Numbered from the stretch's first letter, positions 52,813 to 62,689 are shown. The stretch: 64,000 nucleotides of DNA from Pseudomonas libanensis (GCF_001439685.1 NZ_JYLH01000003.1:372001-436000), one strand, 5' to 3'. A program made the numbers and translations. Notes: generated by a model not told the origin, from the sequence alone.

Positions 52813-53747
52813 GGCGTGAACTCCTTGTTCTTGTCACTGCCCAGCAGGTAACCGCTGGGGTTGGCTTCCAGTCGGCGGGAAATGGCGCGCAGCGAGCCAA
52901 GGGTTTCACGCAGCTCGCGCACCGCCGGCGCCAGTTCGTTAAGGCCCTGCATGCCGCTGTTCACTGAATCCTGGTTGTTGGTCAGCAAGCTGTTGATGGT
53001 GGCGGTGCTTTGCTCCAGGGATTTCATCGCCTGCTCGGCGCTGCCAAAGGCTTGCTTGCCTTGCTCGTTGAGCAGGCCATTGGCGCTGCGCATCAGCACG
53101 GTAGTTTGCTCTAGGGCGGCACCGGCCTGTTTGCTCACCTGCATCAGTTGCTGCATCACCACCTTGATATCGCCACGTTGCTCGGCGATGGCTCCGGTGG
53201 TTTGTTGCAGGTTATCCAGGGTGTTGCTCAGGCGTTCGACGTTTTCCCGGGAGAACATGTGGTTGGCGTTGTGTAGCAGCAGGTTGACGCTGGTCATCAG
53301 GTCGTTGCTGTTATTGAGCAGGCGCGCGATGGGCGATGGCGACGCGATGATTTCCGGCAGGTTGCCGCCCTTGCCCTTGAGCTCCGGGCTCTGCGGGGTG
53401 CCGCCGCTGAGCTGGATGATCGAGGTGCCGGTGATGCCGGTCAGCGCCAGCTTGGCCTGGGTGTCTTCCTTGATCGGCGTCTGCCCGGCCAGGCGGATGC
53501 GCGCCAGGACGCGGCGCGGGTCTTTGGGGTCCAGGCGCAGGCTGGTGACGTCGCCCACTTTAATCCCGCTGTACTGCACCGCACTGCCTTGTGATAGGCC
53601 GCTGACCGCCTCGTTGAAGATCACTTCGTAATCCTGGAAGGCGCTGTCGACGCTGGATTTGGCCAGCCACAGGCCAAACAGCATCGCGCCGACCACCACT
53701 ATTACGCTGAACAGTCCGATCATCACGTGATGGGCTCGGGTTTCCAT
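52809..53747 (-). CDS. MlaD (MCE) family protein
   Basis: From ATG 53747 (METRAHHVMIGLFSVIVVVGAM) the protein has 312 residues: an N-terminal membrane anchor, one MCE domain (YEVIFNEAVSGLSQGSAVQYSGIKVGDVTSLRLD) and a long helical C-terminal part with coiled-coil character. MCE proteins form hexameric rings that carry lipids through the periplasm. The open frame continues upstream into the ATPase gene with no homologous sequence. The operon order resembles mlaEFD but with a longer MCE protein, so the pathway is not the classic Mla. Confidence 0.9.
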   Translation of the reverse strand: METRAHHVMIGLFSVIVVVGAMLFGLWLAKSSVDSAFQDYEVIFNEAVSGLSQGSAVQYSGIKVGDVTSLRLDPKDPRRVLARIRLAGQTPIKEDTQAKLALTGITGTSIIQLSGGTPQSPELKGKGGNLPEIIASPSPIARLLNNSNDLMTSVNLLLHNANHMFSRENVERLSNTLDNLQQTTGAIAEQRGDIKVVMQQLMQVSKQAGAALEQTTVLMRSANGLLNEQGKQAFGSAEQAMKSLEQSTATINSLLTNNQDSVNSGMQGLNELAPAVRELRETLGSLRAISRRLEANPSGYLLGSDKNKEFTP

Positions 53748-53748
53748 G

Positions 53749-54552
53749 TCATACCTCGTTGAGCGATTGAGCGGCATCCAATGCCGCGCGGCCCCGGGGG
53801 CCGTGGAAATATTCGTGAATCCAGGCGTCGTCGATTTCCGAGACGACATCGATGGCGTCGGCCACCAGCACTTTCTTCTGCGCCAGCACCGCCACGCGGT
53901 CGGTGATGGTGTACAGCGTGTCCAAGTCATGGGTGACCAGGAACACACTCAAGCCCAACGCGTCGCGCAGGGTCAGGATCAGTTGGTCGAACTGCGCGGC
54001 GCCAATCGGATCGAGGCCAGCGGTGGGTTCATCGAGGAACAGGATGTCCGGGTCCAATGCCAGTGCACGGGCCAGGGCCGCGCGCTTGATCATGCCGCCG
54101 GACAATGAGGCCGGGTATTTGTCGGCCGCCGACAGTGGCAGCCCGGCCAGCGCCAGCTTGACCGCCGCCAAGTGCTCGGCGTCGGCACGGCTGAGGCCGG
54201 CGTGTTCAATCAACGGCAGGGCAACATTCTCGGTGACGGTCAGCGAGGAAAACAGCGCGCCCTTCTGGAACAGCACGCCAAAGCGCCGTTCCACCAGCGA
54301 GCGTTCATGCTCAGGCAGGCTCGGCAGGTTCTTGCCGAACACCCGCACTTCACCTTCACTGGGGCGCCGCAGCCCGACGATGCTGCGCAACAGCACCGAC
54401 TTGCCGCTGCCGGAGCCGCCGACCACCGCCAGGATTTCGCCCTTGTACAAATCCAGGTCGAGGTTCTCGTGTACGCTCTGGCTGCCAAAGCGGTTGCACA
54501 AGCCGCGCACTTCAATCACCGCCTCAGTGGGCGCACGGTGTAGACGACTCAC
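53749..54552 (-). CDS. ABC transporter ATP-binding protein (MlaF-like)
   Basis: The 267-residue ATPase begins at GTG 54552 (VSRLHRAPTEAVIEVRG), overlapping the permease stop by 4 nt; the longer frame upstream is inside the permease gene. It has Walker A (GGSGSGKSV), signature LSGGMIKRAALARAL and Walker B (ILFLDEPTAGLDP), the latter pair typical of MlaF. It powers lipid or other hydrophobic transport with the permease and MCE protein. Confidence 0.92.
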   Translation of the reverse strand: MSRLHRAPTEAVIEVRGLCNRFGSQSVHENLDLDLYKGEILAVVGGSGSGKSVLLRSIVGLRRPSEGEVRVFGKNLPSLPEHERSLVERRFGVLFQKGALFSSLTVTENVALPLIEHAGLSRADAEHLAAVKLALAGLPLSAADKYPASLSGGMIKRAALARALALDPDILFLDEPTAGLDPIGAAQFDQLILTLRDALGLSVFLVTHDLDTLYTITDRVAVLAQKKVLVADAIDVVSEIDDAWIHEYFHGPRGRAALDAAQSLNEV

Positions 54553-55697
54553 CAGCCCATCTCCATAAAGAACATCGCGGCGACTGCATCCAGCACGATC
54601 ACCACAAAGATCGATTGCACCACGCTGGAAGTGGTGTGCGCGCCAACTGACTCGGCACTGCCGCTGACCTTGAAGCCTTCCAGGCAGCCAATGGCCGCGA
54701 TCAGGAAGGCGAAGATCGGCGCCTTCACCATGCCTACCAGAAAGTGCTGCACGCCAATGTCCGATTGCAGCAGCGAGAGGAACATCGCCGGTGAAATATC
54801 CAGGGCCACCGCACACACCACGCCACCGCCGACGATGCCCGAGAGCATCGCCAGGAAGGTCAGCATCGGCAGCGCCACCAGCAGCGCCAGGACCCGTGGC
54901 AATACCAACAGCTCCATGGGGTCCAGGCCCAAGGTACGGATGGCGTCGATTTCTTCGTTGGCCTTCATTGAGCCGATTTGTGCGGTGAACGCACTGGCGG
55001 TACGGCCAGCAATCAGGATTGCAGTGAGCAATACGCCGAACTCCCGCAGGAAGGAGAACGCCACCAGGTCCACGGTAAAAATCGTCGCGCCGAAGCTCTT
55101 GAGCACCGTGGCGCCGAGAAACGCCACCACCGCGCCGACCAGGAAGGTCAGCAAAGCTACGATAGGCGCTGCGTCGAGGCCGGTCTGTTCGATATGCGCG
55201 ACCATCGGTGTCAGGCGCCAGCGCTTGGGCCGCAAGATGCCACGGGCGAAAGTTTCGAGGATCAGGCCGATAAAGCCCAGCAGCTTCATCGCGTCTTGCC
55301 AGACGGTGTCCACGGCACGGCCAATGCGCGCCAGTACTTGGATGCCGACAGCCTCTTCCGGCTCTTTGGTCGGCACGCAGAAATCATTCAGGGAACGGTA
55401 GACCGTCTTGAGCAATGCACGGTCCGCGGCTGGCAGGCTGCAATCGGTCTGCTCGGCGGACTGTTCGATACGCTCCGGCCCCAGCAGCTCCACCAGCAGC
55501 GAGGCGCCGGCGGTATCCAATGCGCCGAGGCCGTTGAGGTCGATGCGGGCGCCAGCGTCGTACTGGCCGTCGAGCGTATCCGACAGCTTCTTCAGGTTGG
55601 CGTAGTGGGCAAGCGTCCAGTCGCCGGTAATCCGGAGCAAAGGTGGGGTGCTGGACGTATCAAGATGGGCCGTGCCGGCCGTCGTGCGAGTGGTCAT
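54549..55697 (-). CDS. MlaE-family permease with N-terminal STAS-like domain
   Basis: From ATG 55697, with GGAG upstream, the protein has 382 residues. Residues 1-110 form a STAS-like domain (LRITGDWTLAHYANL..., LNGLGALDTAGASLLVELL), and the rest is the MlaE permease, with FLGATVLKSFGATIFTVDLVAFSFLREFG (in part) and the ending VVIVLDAVAAMFFMEMGW. The STAS domain is fused to the permease here rather than encoded separately as mlaB. It is the first gene of the lipid-transport operon. Confidence 0.9.
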   Translation of the reverse strand: MTTRTTAGTAHLDTSSTPPLLRITGDWTLAHYANLKKLSDTLDGQYDAGARIDLNGLGALDTAGASLLVELLGPERIEQSAEQTDCSLPAADRALLKTVYRSLNDFCVPTKEPEEAVGIQVLARIGRAVDTVWQDAMKLLGFIGLILETFARGILRPKRWRLTPMVAHIEQTGLDAAPIVALLTFLVGAVVAFLGATVLKSFGATIFTVDLVAFSFLREFGVLLTAILIAGRTASAFTAQIGSMKANEEIDAIRTLGLDPMELLVLPRVLALLVALPMLTFLAMLSGIVGGGVVCAVALDISPAMFLSLLQSDIGVQHFLVGMVKAPIFAFLIAAIGCLEGFKVSGSAESVGAHTTSSVVQSIFVVIVLDAVAAMFFMEMGW

Positions 55698-55751
55698 AAG
55701 CTCCGAGCTTGTATGGCTATCCACAATGGCTACGTAATAGCACACACTGGC

Positions 55752-56783
55752 CTACTTTGGGTTGTCCGCTTGTGCTGTGTCTATCACCTTGAAGCGCAAT
55801 ACACCGATGACTTGCCCGTCTTCGGTCAGCACCTGGACCTGCCAGCGCCCTGCGGAGTCACCTGGGAAATTCTGCTTGTGGGTCCAGGCGCGGTAGCCCT
55901 CCTTGCGACCGCCATGGATATCCAGGGCAATACGGTCGACTTCCTGGCCGTTGAATTTCCACACATGGTAGATCCGCTCATCCAGCCCGCGCGGTGCGTT
56001 GATAGCGGTGTAGGCGTACAGCCCCCCACTGCGCAGTTGGGCGGCAGTGACTTCCTTGAGGTGATCGCCGGGTGTGCGGTCTTGCAGCTGGGTGCTGATC
56101 GCCACTTCGGTCATCCACAGGGTGGCGGGCGGCACCCAGCTGCGCAAGAACCAGCCGGCGCAGCCAATGGCGGCCGTGACGCCCAGCAGCATCGCCCAGC
56201 CTTTGAGACTGCGCAGCGGCAGGCTAACGGCCAGGCTGGGAATCGACAGGGCCATCGCCACGCCCAGCGCCAGTTTGTAGCTCTCGGCAGTGGTCAGGTG
56301 CAGGATGATCGGCAACGCGGTCAACAGTGCGGCGAATAAGGTCAGGGTATGCAGCGCGAGGAACAGCGAACGCTTGGGCGCCAGCCACTTGTAGTACAGC
56401 GGGTCGATGATCGACACCAGCGCAGCCGCGCCGAGCAGGCCGGTAAACACCGATTGGCCGCTGTTCCAGGCTGTGGTGATGAAGAAGAACGGCAGTACGA
56501 AAAACAGACTTTCCTGGTGGATCATCTGGGTGGCGTAGCGCAGCAGTGGTTCAGGGATTTCGCGCTTGAAGAGCTTGGTGAACAGCTGTGTGAAGCTGTT
56601 TTCCAGCATCAGCCACAGCCAGCTCACCAGCATGATCACCGCGATCCAGCTGGCCATGCCCTGTTGGCGGTCCACCAGGATAAAGCTGCCCACGCCCGAG
56701 ATGAAACCGCCGAGTGCAATCACCCCTGGGTAGCGCTTCATCAGTTCGAGGATGCGCTGGATTAAGTGGGTCAGGTTTGGCAT
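55752..56783 (-). CDS. DUF5924 family membrane protein
   Basis: The 343-residue protein from ATG 56783 (MPNLTHLIQRILELM) has about eight membrane helices in residues 20-210 and a C-terminal soluble domain of the DUF2914 type (HVWKFNGQEVDRIALDIHGGRKEGYRAWTHK..., in part) that probably lies in the periplasm. The frame extends upstream to 56888 but lacks a better start. No function is known. It lies between the Mla-like operon and the M16 peptidase gene on the same strand. Confidence 0.82.
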   Translation of the reverse strand: MPNLTHLIQRILELMKRYPGVIALGGFISGVGSFILVDRQQGMASWIAVIMLVSWLWLMLENSFTQLFTKLFKREIPEPLLRYATQMIHQESLFFVLPFFFITTAWNSGQSVFTGLLGAAALVSIIDPLYYKWLAPKRSLFLALHTLTLFAALLTALPIILHLTTAESYKLALGVAMALSIPSLAVSLPLRSLKGWAMLLGVTAAIGCAGWFLRSWVPPATLWMTEVAISTQLQDRTPGDHLKEVTAAQLRSGGLYAYTAINAPRGLDERIYHVWKFNGQEVDRIALDIHGGRKEGYRAWTHKQNFPGDSAGRWQVQVLTEDGQVIGVLRFKVIDTAQADNPK

Positions 56784-56850
56784 TCGGCGGTTCGCAGTCT
56801 TGTATGAAAAATCCCAGACAGAATAACGTCTTAGCCCTGGGTCCGGTGTC

Positions 56851-58236
56851 TCATTCCACGATCCGTTGGCGATAACGCCGAACGCCAAACAACGTTATGG
56901 CGATCAGACCCAGTATGCCCGCGCCGATCCAGGTCAGGGCGTCATAGCTCAACAACGGCTTTTCGGTGCGCCAATAACCCGGTTGCTTGAAGACCTCGCG
57001 CATGGCCTGGTTGGTTTGCGCCAGGCTCACGGCCTTGATGCGTTTGACCGGGTCGCTGAAATGACCATCGGCGTAGTCGCCGGAGGCACTCCAATAATAG
57101 TCCGCCAGCGCGCTGTTACCCTGTACAGCCCAGGCCTGGCGGGCAATGGCCGCGTGTTGCAGGCGGGCAAATACCGTTGGGTCCAGACCGTCCTTGAGCA
57201 GTTTTGCCTTGAGGTCTTGCAGCACCTGTTCGGCCTCGGGCAGATTTTCCCGTTCGAGGTCGGCATTCAGGCTCAGGAAACCGACGCCGCCGAGCACTTC
57301 GCGTTCAGTCCACGGGCCATAGGATAAGCCGTGCTTGAGGCGTAGTTGCCGGTACAGCGCCCAGTCCAGGTAATCCTTGAGCAGGTTGTAGGTTTCGTCA
57401 TGCTGGTCATCCAGTACCGGCTCGGCGAACAGCCAGTGCAGCTTGGCGCCATCGCCGACCCAGCCGTGGATCAGGTCGCGGTGGCTGGCGGCAGTGTGCC
57501 GGATCGCCGGGAGCGGCCGATGTTCGCTGGGCTCCACCGGGTCGAGTTGGCCGTAGGTACGTTCCAGGTAGGCGGGCAGCAGTTTGTCGAGGTCACCGAC
57601 GACGATCAGGGTCATGTTGTTCGGCGCGTACCAGTTCTTGCGCACCGCTTCCAACTGATCGCGAGTCAGGTGATTGGCCTCGGCGCGTTCGGCGCATTTA
57701 AGGCCCAGTTCGACGGCCAGTTGGTTGCTGGCGTTGTGGCCGAGGTCCTGGCGGTCCAGCAGGCGTTGCAAATGGGAGTAATGGCCCCCGTCTTCACGTT
57801 CGACCACCCGCTTGGCCGCATCGATATTGGCGTCGGTCAGTTGCGTGCGGGTGAGGATGGCCAGTAACAGGTCCAGTACCTTGCGTTGGTTTTGCGCAGG
57901 GGCCTCGATCACGAAAGTGGTGTCGGCGTTGCTGGTGTAGGCGTTCCACTCGCCGCCCAGGGCTTGCATGCGGTCTTCGAGGTCGCCTTCTGCGCCGCCG
58001 TCGATACCGCTGAACAGCAAGTGTTCGAGCAGGTGCGGCAGTTCTTTGTCTTCGCAGCCGAAGTCATCCAGGCCCACGCCCACTACCAGGCGAATCGCTA
58101 CGTGCCCGCGTTCGGTGCCCGGCTTGAGCAGCAGTTGCAGACCGTTGGGCAAGGTGTAGCCTTCGACTTGCAGGCGGTCAAAGGCAAAGGTATGTGCCGA
58201 GCCCAGGAGCAGGCAGGCGAGTAACAGGCGACGCAT
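56851..58236 (-). CDS. M16 family metallopeptidase, membrane-anchored half-size form
   Basis: The 461-residue protein has a signal peptide (ACLLLGSAHTFAFD), and the inverted zinc motif HXXEH in LPHLLEHLLFSG, with the later glutamate in a helix near RVVEREDGGH. A second peptidase-like domain follows (residues 220-410), and the protein ends with a membrane helix and basic tail (WIGAGILGLIAITLFGVRRYR). It probably degrades peptides in the periplasm close to the inner membrane. Longer M16 enzymes have two such pairs of domains; this one has a single pair and a C-terminal anchor. Confidence 0.85.
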   Translation of the reverse strand: MRRLLLACLLLGSAHTFAFDRLQVEGYTLPNGLQLLLKPGTERGHVAIRLVVGVGLDDFGCEDKELPHLLEHLLFSGIDGGAEGDLEDRMQALGGEWNAYTSNADTTFVIEAPAQNQRKVLDLLLAILTRTQLTDANIDAAKRVVEREDGGHYSHLQRLLDRQDLGHNASNQLAVELGLKCAERAEANHLTRDQLEAVRKNWYAPNNMTLIVVGDLDKLLPAYLERTYGQLDPVEPSEHRPLPAIRHTAASHRDLIHGWVGDGAKLHWLFAEPVLDDQHDETYNLLKDYLDWALYRQLRLKHGLSYGPWTEREVLGGVGFLSLNADLERENLPEAEQVLQDLKAKLLKDGLDPTVFARLQHAAIARQAWAVQGNSALADYYWSASGDYADGHFSDPVKRIKAVSLAQTNQAMREVFKQPGYWRTEKPLLSYDALTWIGAGILGLIAITLFGVRRYRQRIVE

Positions 58237-58294
58237 AACAAGCTTCCTGGCGAATAAGGTCCATTGTTAACTGACTTCACTCGCCGTCGTACGT

Positions 58295-59953
58295 TCAGGG
58301 TGAATGGGTGATGTCGGCAATATCTTCGGCGGAGAGTGCGCCAGTGTCGGATGTTTCCAACACTACATAAGCGCTGCTACAAAACAACGAATTCAAGCGT
58401 TTCATGTCGGCAATCAGCTCCAGATGCAGTGAGCTGGTCTCCAGGCTCTGCACGATCTTGCGTTGCAGGCGGCTGACGTGGGCGTGGGCCAGGCGACGTT
58501 CCTGGGCGCGAAAGCGGCGCTTTTCACGCAGCAATTGGCGGGCGCTTTCCGGGTCGCCACTGAGAAATACCGAGAGCCCCAGACGCAGGTTGGAAATCAG
58601 CTGACTGTGCAAGCCGCTGAGTTCTTCCAGGCCCACTTCGGAAAATTGCCGGCGTTGCGAGGTTTTCTGCTGCTGGACTTTACGCAGCATGCGCTCGATC
58701 AGGTCACCCGCCAGTTTCAGGTTGATCGACAGCTCGATGATTTCCGCCCAACGGCGGTTGTCTTGTTCGCTGAGGTCTTCACGGGGCATTTGCGCCAGGT
58801 AGAGTTTGATCGCGCTGTAGAGCGCCTCGACGTCATCGCTGAGGCTGCGCATCTCCTGAGTAATTGCGGTTTGGTTGCCGCGCAGGACCTCTTGCATCGA
58901 AGTGAGCATATTGTCGATCAGGTCGCCCAGGCGTAGGGTTTCTCGCGCGGCGTTGGCTAAGGCCAGGCTCGGCGTGGTGAGCGCGGCCAGGTCAAGGTGG
59001 CGTGGTTTGGCCTTGCCATTGGTTTCTTCGCGCTCGGGCAGCAGCCAGGCACACAGCCGCGCCATAGGGCCAATGGTGGGCAGCAGAATCAAGCAGCGCG
59101 TGACGTTGTAGAGCAGGTGGAAGGTGATGACCATGCCTTGGGCGCTGTAGTCCAGGCCATCCATCCAGAGGACGAGTGGGTCAAGCACGGGAATGATCAG
59201 CAACAGACCAATCAATTTGTATAACAAGCTGCCCAGGGCCACTTGGCGCCCGGCAGTGTTTTGCATGCTGGTGCTGAGAAAGGCCAGCACGCCGCTGCCG
59301 ATGTTGGCGCCGATCACCAAGCCGATAGCCACATGCAACCCGATCACGCCGGCGCCGGCCAGGGTTGCCGTGAGCAGCACAGCTGCAAGGCTGGAATAGG
59401 AAATCATGGCGAACAGCGCGCCGACCAGGGCGTCCAGCAAGATATCGCCGGTCAGCGAGGCGAAGATGACTTTCACGCCCTGGGCATGGGTGATCGGCCC
59501 GGCGGCTTCGACGATCAATTGCAGCGCGAGGATGATCAGTCCCAAGCCGATTCCGACCCGGCCCAACTGCCCGGCGCGGGTCTGTTTGCGCGACAGGAAG
59601 AAAATCACCCCGAGGAAGATCAGCAGCGGCGACAGCCAGGACAAGTCGAAGGTCAGCACCCGGGCCATCAACGCAGTACCAACGTCGGCGCCAAGCATGG
59701 TGGCCAAGGCCGGCGTGAGGCTCATCAGCCCTTGGCCGACAAAGGACGTCACCAGCATCGCGGTAGCGTTACTGCTTTGCACCATGGCTGTTACCAGGAT
59801 GCCGGCGACAAAGGCCAGCCAGCGCTTGGACATGTTCTGCCCGATGACTTGGCGCAAATTGGAGCCGTAGACCCGCAGGATGCCGGTACGGACGATATGC
59901 GTGCCCCAGATAAGCAGGGTCACGGCGGAAAGCAGATTGAGCAAGGTCAGCAT
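58295..59953 (-). CDS. Na/Pi cotransporter family protein with PhoU-like domain
   Basis: The 552-residue protein has two Na/Pi cotransporter repeats (MVQSSNATAMLVTSFVGQGLM and GALFAMISYSSLAAVLLTATLAG), each with the QSS/SSL signature, in the first 330 residues, and a C-terminal PhoU-like helical domain (residues 340-540, ARETLRLGDLIDNMLTSMQEVL). It likely imports phosphate with sodium or regulates phosphate balance. It is transcribed alone, 58 nt from the M16 gene. Confidence 0.9.
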   Translation of the reverse strand: MLTLLNLLSAVTLLIWGTHIVRTGILRVYGSNLRQVIGQNMSKRWLAFVAGILVTAMVQSSNATAMLVTSFVGQGLMSLTPALATMLGADVGTALMARVLTFDLSWLSPLLIFLGVIFFLSRKQTRAGQLGRVGIGLGLIILALQLIVEAAGPITHAQGVKVIFASLTGDILLDALVGALFAMISYSSLAAVLLTATLAGAGVIGLHVAIGLVIGANIGSGVLAFLSTSMQNTAGRQVALGSLLYKLIGLLLIIPVLDPLVLWMDGLDYSAQGMVITFHLLYNVTRCLILLPTIGPMARLCAWLLPEREETNGKAKPRHLDLAALTTPSLALANAARETLRLGDLIDNMLTSMQEVLRGNQTAITQEMRSLSDDVEALYSAIKLYLAQMPREDLSEQDNRRWAEIIELSINLKLAGDLIERMLRKVQQQKTSQRRQFSEVGLEELSGLHSQLISNLRLGLSVFLSGDPESARQLLREKRRFRAQERRLAHAHVSRLQRKIVQSLETSSLHLELIADMKRLNSLFCSSAYVVLETSDTGALSAEDIADITHSP

Positions 59954-60121
59954 GCTCGGCCCCCCGTGTGGGTGCGCTCCAGAAGGAGCGAAGGAAAGTT
60001 GCCGCGTGCCGCTCTACGTCTTGTACTTAAGCTGTAGTTGGCGAATGGGCTCTGCGCCAGCATCGCATAGCTAAAGTCGGGATTGAAACAAAACTGTCAT
60101 GACATCAGTTTTTTGCAGATG

Positions 60122-60150
60122 AAAAAAAATGGGGCGCAAGCGCCCCATTT
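60122..60150 (-). terminator. Terminator of the terC gene
   Basis: On the minus strand AAATGGGGCG pairs with CGCCCCATTT and is followed by a run of eight T (complement of 60122-60129). It lies 18 nt after the terC-like stop codon. Confidence 0.9.
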
Positions 60151-60167
60151 CAGCAGCGGGGTCAGGT

Positions 60168-60935
60168 TTATTGACCCGGCATGTCCTTGCGCAGTTTCAC
60201 TGGATCCTGCTGTTTTTTCTTTTTCGCCATGGCGGTGCGCATCTTGATGTTCACCGCCTCCACTGCCAGGGAGAACGCCATGGCGAAGTAGACGTAGCCT
60301 TTTGGCACGTGCACGTCGAAGGATTCGGCGATCAGCACGGTACCCACCACCAGCAGGAACGACAGCGCCAGCATCTTCAGCGACGGGTGCTTGTCGATGA
60401 ATTCGCTGATGGTGCCGGCGGCCAGCATCATCACCAGTACGGCCACGACGATTGCAGCCACCATTACCGGCACATGGGAAACCATGCCGACGGCGGTGAT
60501 CACCGAGTCCAGAGAAAAGACGATGTCGATGATCGCGATCTGGATGATGGTGTAGATGAACTTGCCACCGGCGCCCTTGGGCTCGTCGTGGGTTTCGTCT
60601 TCACCCTCCAGGGCGTGGTACATCTCCTGGGAGCTTTTCCACAGCAGGAACAGGCCGCCGAAGAACAGGATCAGGTCACGGCCGGAAATGCCCTGGCCAA
60701 GCACCACGAACAGGTCTGCGGTCAGTTGCATGACCCAGGTGATCGACAGCAGCAACAGGATGCGCGTGACCATGGCCAGCGCCAGCCCGAAGATCCGGGT
60801 GCGCGCCTGCATATGCTTGGGCATGCGGCTGACCAGGATCGAAATCATGATGATGTTATCGATGCCCAGGACGATCTCTAGGGCCGTCAGGGTGAAGAAG
60901 GCAATCCAGATTTCCGGATTGGTCAGCCATTCCAT
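60168..60935 (-). CDS. TerC family integral membrane protein
   Basis: From ATG 60935 (MEWLTNPEIWIAFFTLTALEIVLGIDN) the protein has 255 residues and about seven helices. Acidic residues in the first helices (EIVLGIDNIIM) and in IIDIVFSLDSVITAVGM are the metal-binding signatures of the TerC/YkoY family. It may export manganese or other metals; TerC itself is linked to tellurite resistance. The in-frame start at 60953 is 6 codons longer and is less likely. A good terminator follows, so it is a single-gene unit with the citrate transporter upstream. Confidence 0.9.
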   Translation of the reverse strand: MEWLTNPEIWIAFFTLTALEIVLGIDNIIMISILVSRMPKHMQARTRIFGLALAMVTRILLLLSITWVMQLTADLFVVLGQGISGRDLILFFGGLFLLWKSSQEMYHALEGEDETHDEPKGAGGKFIYTIIQIAIIDIVFSLDSVITAVGMVSHVPVMVAAIVVAVLVMMLAAGTISEFIDKHPSLKMLALSFLLVVGTVLIAESFDVHVPKGYVYFAMAFSLAVEAVNIKMRTAMAKKKKQQDPVKLRKDMPGQ

Positions 60936-61003
60936 GTGTATTCCTTTGAGCAAATGTTATACCGCGTCAGCTGCAGCGCCGCGCGGTGAGTGAGTCGGTA
61001 CGA

Positions 61004-62311
61004 TTATAGAGTGCTGAACAGCGGAAAAATCCCCATCAGCAATGCAGCGAACATTATGCACAGGCACACCAGCACTGCCCACTTGAGGGTGAAGCGCTGA
61101 TGATCGCCGAACTCGATACCGGCCAGGGCCACCAGCAGGTAAGTCGAGGGTACCAGCGGGCTGAGCAAGTGTACCGGTTGCCCGACAATCGACGCGCGGG
61201 CCATTTCCACGGCGGTGATGCCGTAGTGGCTGGCGGCTTCGGCCAGTACCGGCAGCACGCCGTAGTAGAACGCATCGTTGGACATGAAGAAGGTGAACGG
61301 CATGCTCACCAGCGCGGTGATCACCGCCAGGTACGGGCCCATGGCCTCGGGGATGACCGCCAGCAGGCTCTTGGACATGGCGTCGACCATGCCGGTGCCC
61401 GACAGGATGCCGGTGAAAATGCCGGCGGCGAAGATCAGCCCCACCACCGCCAATACGCTGCCGGCGTGGGCCGCGACGCGGTCTTTCTGCTGTTGCAGGC
61501 ACGGGTAGTTGACGATCATCGCGATACTGAACGCCACCATGAACAGCACTGGCAACGGCAACAAGCCGGCGATCAGGGTGCACATCAGCGCCAGGGTCAG
61601 GGCGCCGTTGAACCAGATCAACTTCGGGCGGCGAGCGTCAGGGAACTGCGACACGCTGATTTCGCTGTGGTCAATCTCGTCACCTTGCAGGTGCAGTTCA
61701 CCCAGGCGCGCACGCTCGCGCTTGCCGTACATGTAGGCAATCACCAGGATCGCCACGACGCCGGCGGCCATGGCCGGGATCATCGGAACGAAGATGTCCG
61801 AGGGGTCCACATGCAACGCACTGGCGGCGCGGGCCGTAGGGCCACCCCAAGGGGTCATGTTCATCACGCCACCGGCGAGAATGATCAGGCCCGCCATGAT
61901 CCGCGGGCTCATGCCGATGCGCTGGTACAACGGCAGCATGGCGGCGACGCAGATCATGTAGGTAGTGGCGCCATCACCGTCCAGGGATACCACCAGGGCC
62001 AGCACGGCGGTGCCGACCGAGACCTTCAGCGGGTCGCCCTTGACCATCTTGAGGATCTTGCGCACGGCCGGGTCGAACAGGCCGGAGTCGATCATCAAGG
62101 CAAAGTAAAGGATGGCGAACATCAGCATCACGCCGGTCGGCGCGAGCTTGGTGATGCCTTCGAGCATCATCGGGCCGATCTTCGGCGCGAAACCGCCGAA
62201 CAACGCGAACAGGATGGGCACGATGATCAGGGCAATCAGCGCGGACAGGCGCTTGGTCATGATCAGGAACATGAACGTGATGACCATGGCAAAGCCAAGG
62301 AAAGTCAGCAT
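61004..62311 (-). CDS. CitMHS family citrate transporter
   Basis: The 435-residue transporter starts MLTFLGFAMVITFMFLIM and has about twelve helices. It has the CitMHS features VSLDGDGATTYMICVAAMLP, GGVMNMTPWGGPTARAASAL and AAGIFTGILSGTGMVDAMSKSL (in part). It imports citrate, often as a complex with magnesium or calcium, by proton symport. It is transcribed toward terC, 68 nt away. The counterpart in P. aeruginosa is PA5476 (citA; from memory). Confidence 0.92.
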   Translation of the reverse strand: MLTFLGFAMVITFMFLIMTKRLSALIALIIVPILFALFGGFAPKIGPMMLEGITKLAPTGVMLMFAILYFALMIDSGLFDPAVRKILKMVKGDPLKVSVGTAVLALVVSLDGDGATTYMICVAAMLPLYQRIGMSPRIMAGLIILAGGVMNMTPWGGPTARAASALHVDPSDIFVPMIPAMAAGVVAILVIAYMYGKRERARLGELHLQGDEIDHSEISVSQFPDARRPKLIWFNGALTLALMCTLIAGLLPLPVLFMVAFSIAMIVNYPCLQQQKDRVAAHAGSVLAVVGLIFAAGIFTGILSGTGMVDAMSKSLLAVIPEAMGPYLAVITALVSMPFTFFMSNDAFYYGVLPVLAEAASHYGITAVEMARASIVGQPVHLLSPLVPSTYLLVALAGIEFGDHQRFTLKWAVLVCLCIMFAALLMGIFPLFSTL

Positions 62312-62689
62312 AGGGATACTCCAGGCGTAGCGCGGCTAGGGAATGGCAAACCGGGTGAGGGTCAGCGCAGAACGAAAGGCACGAGGCGTACGGGGGGAGT
62401 TGCAGCGAACAGGCGGGTACGAGCGGACATCGGGAATCACCATTGTTGTTGTTAACAGCCGGTCTGTTGCCGGCAGTGAGGGCGATCCTAGACGGGGAAG
62501 CTTTCAGCCAGCTTTCGCTGAGAAAACAGCTGATGAAGGGCAGGCACCATTCTTCAGGTTGGCGCAGAACAAAATGTGGGAGCTGGCTTGCCTGCGATAG
62601 CGGTGTGTCAGCCAATATCTCTTATGGCTGTGCCACTGTCATCGCAGGCAAGCCAGCTCCCACATTTGGAAGGTGGTTGCTAATAAAAT
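62312..62689. other. Intergenic region before the citrate transporter
   Basis: A 378-nt gap between the citrate transporter start and the DUF4105 gene end. It holds the type B REPIN at 62575-62664; in the rest I see no gene or clear regulatory palindrome. Confidence 0.6.
62575..62664. repeat. REPIN (type B)
   Basis: TGTGGGAGCTGGCTTGCCTG on the left is exactly inverted on the right, with GCGAT inner edges and a spacer of about 42 nt. It is the most intact type B element in the window. Confidence 0.94.

Noticed and set aside
61100..62455. A 451-codon plus-strand frame across the citrate transporter
   Set aside because: It is an antisense shadow of the transporter gene with repetitive charged composition.
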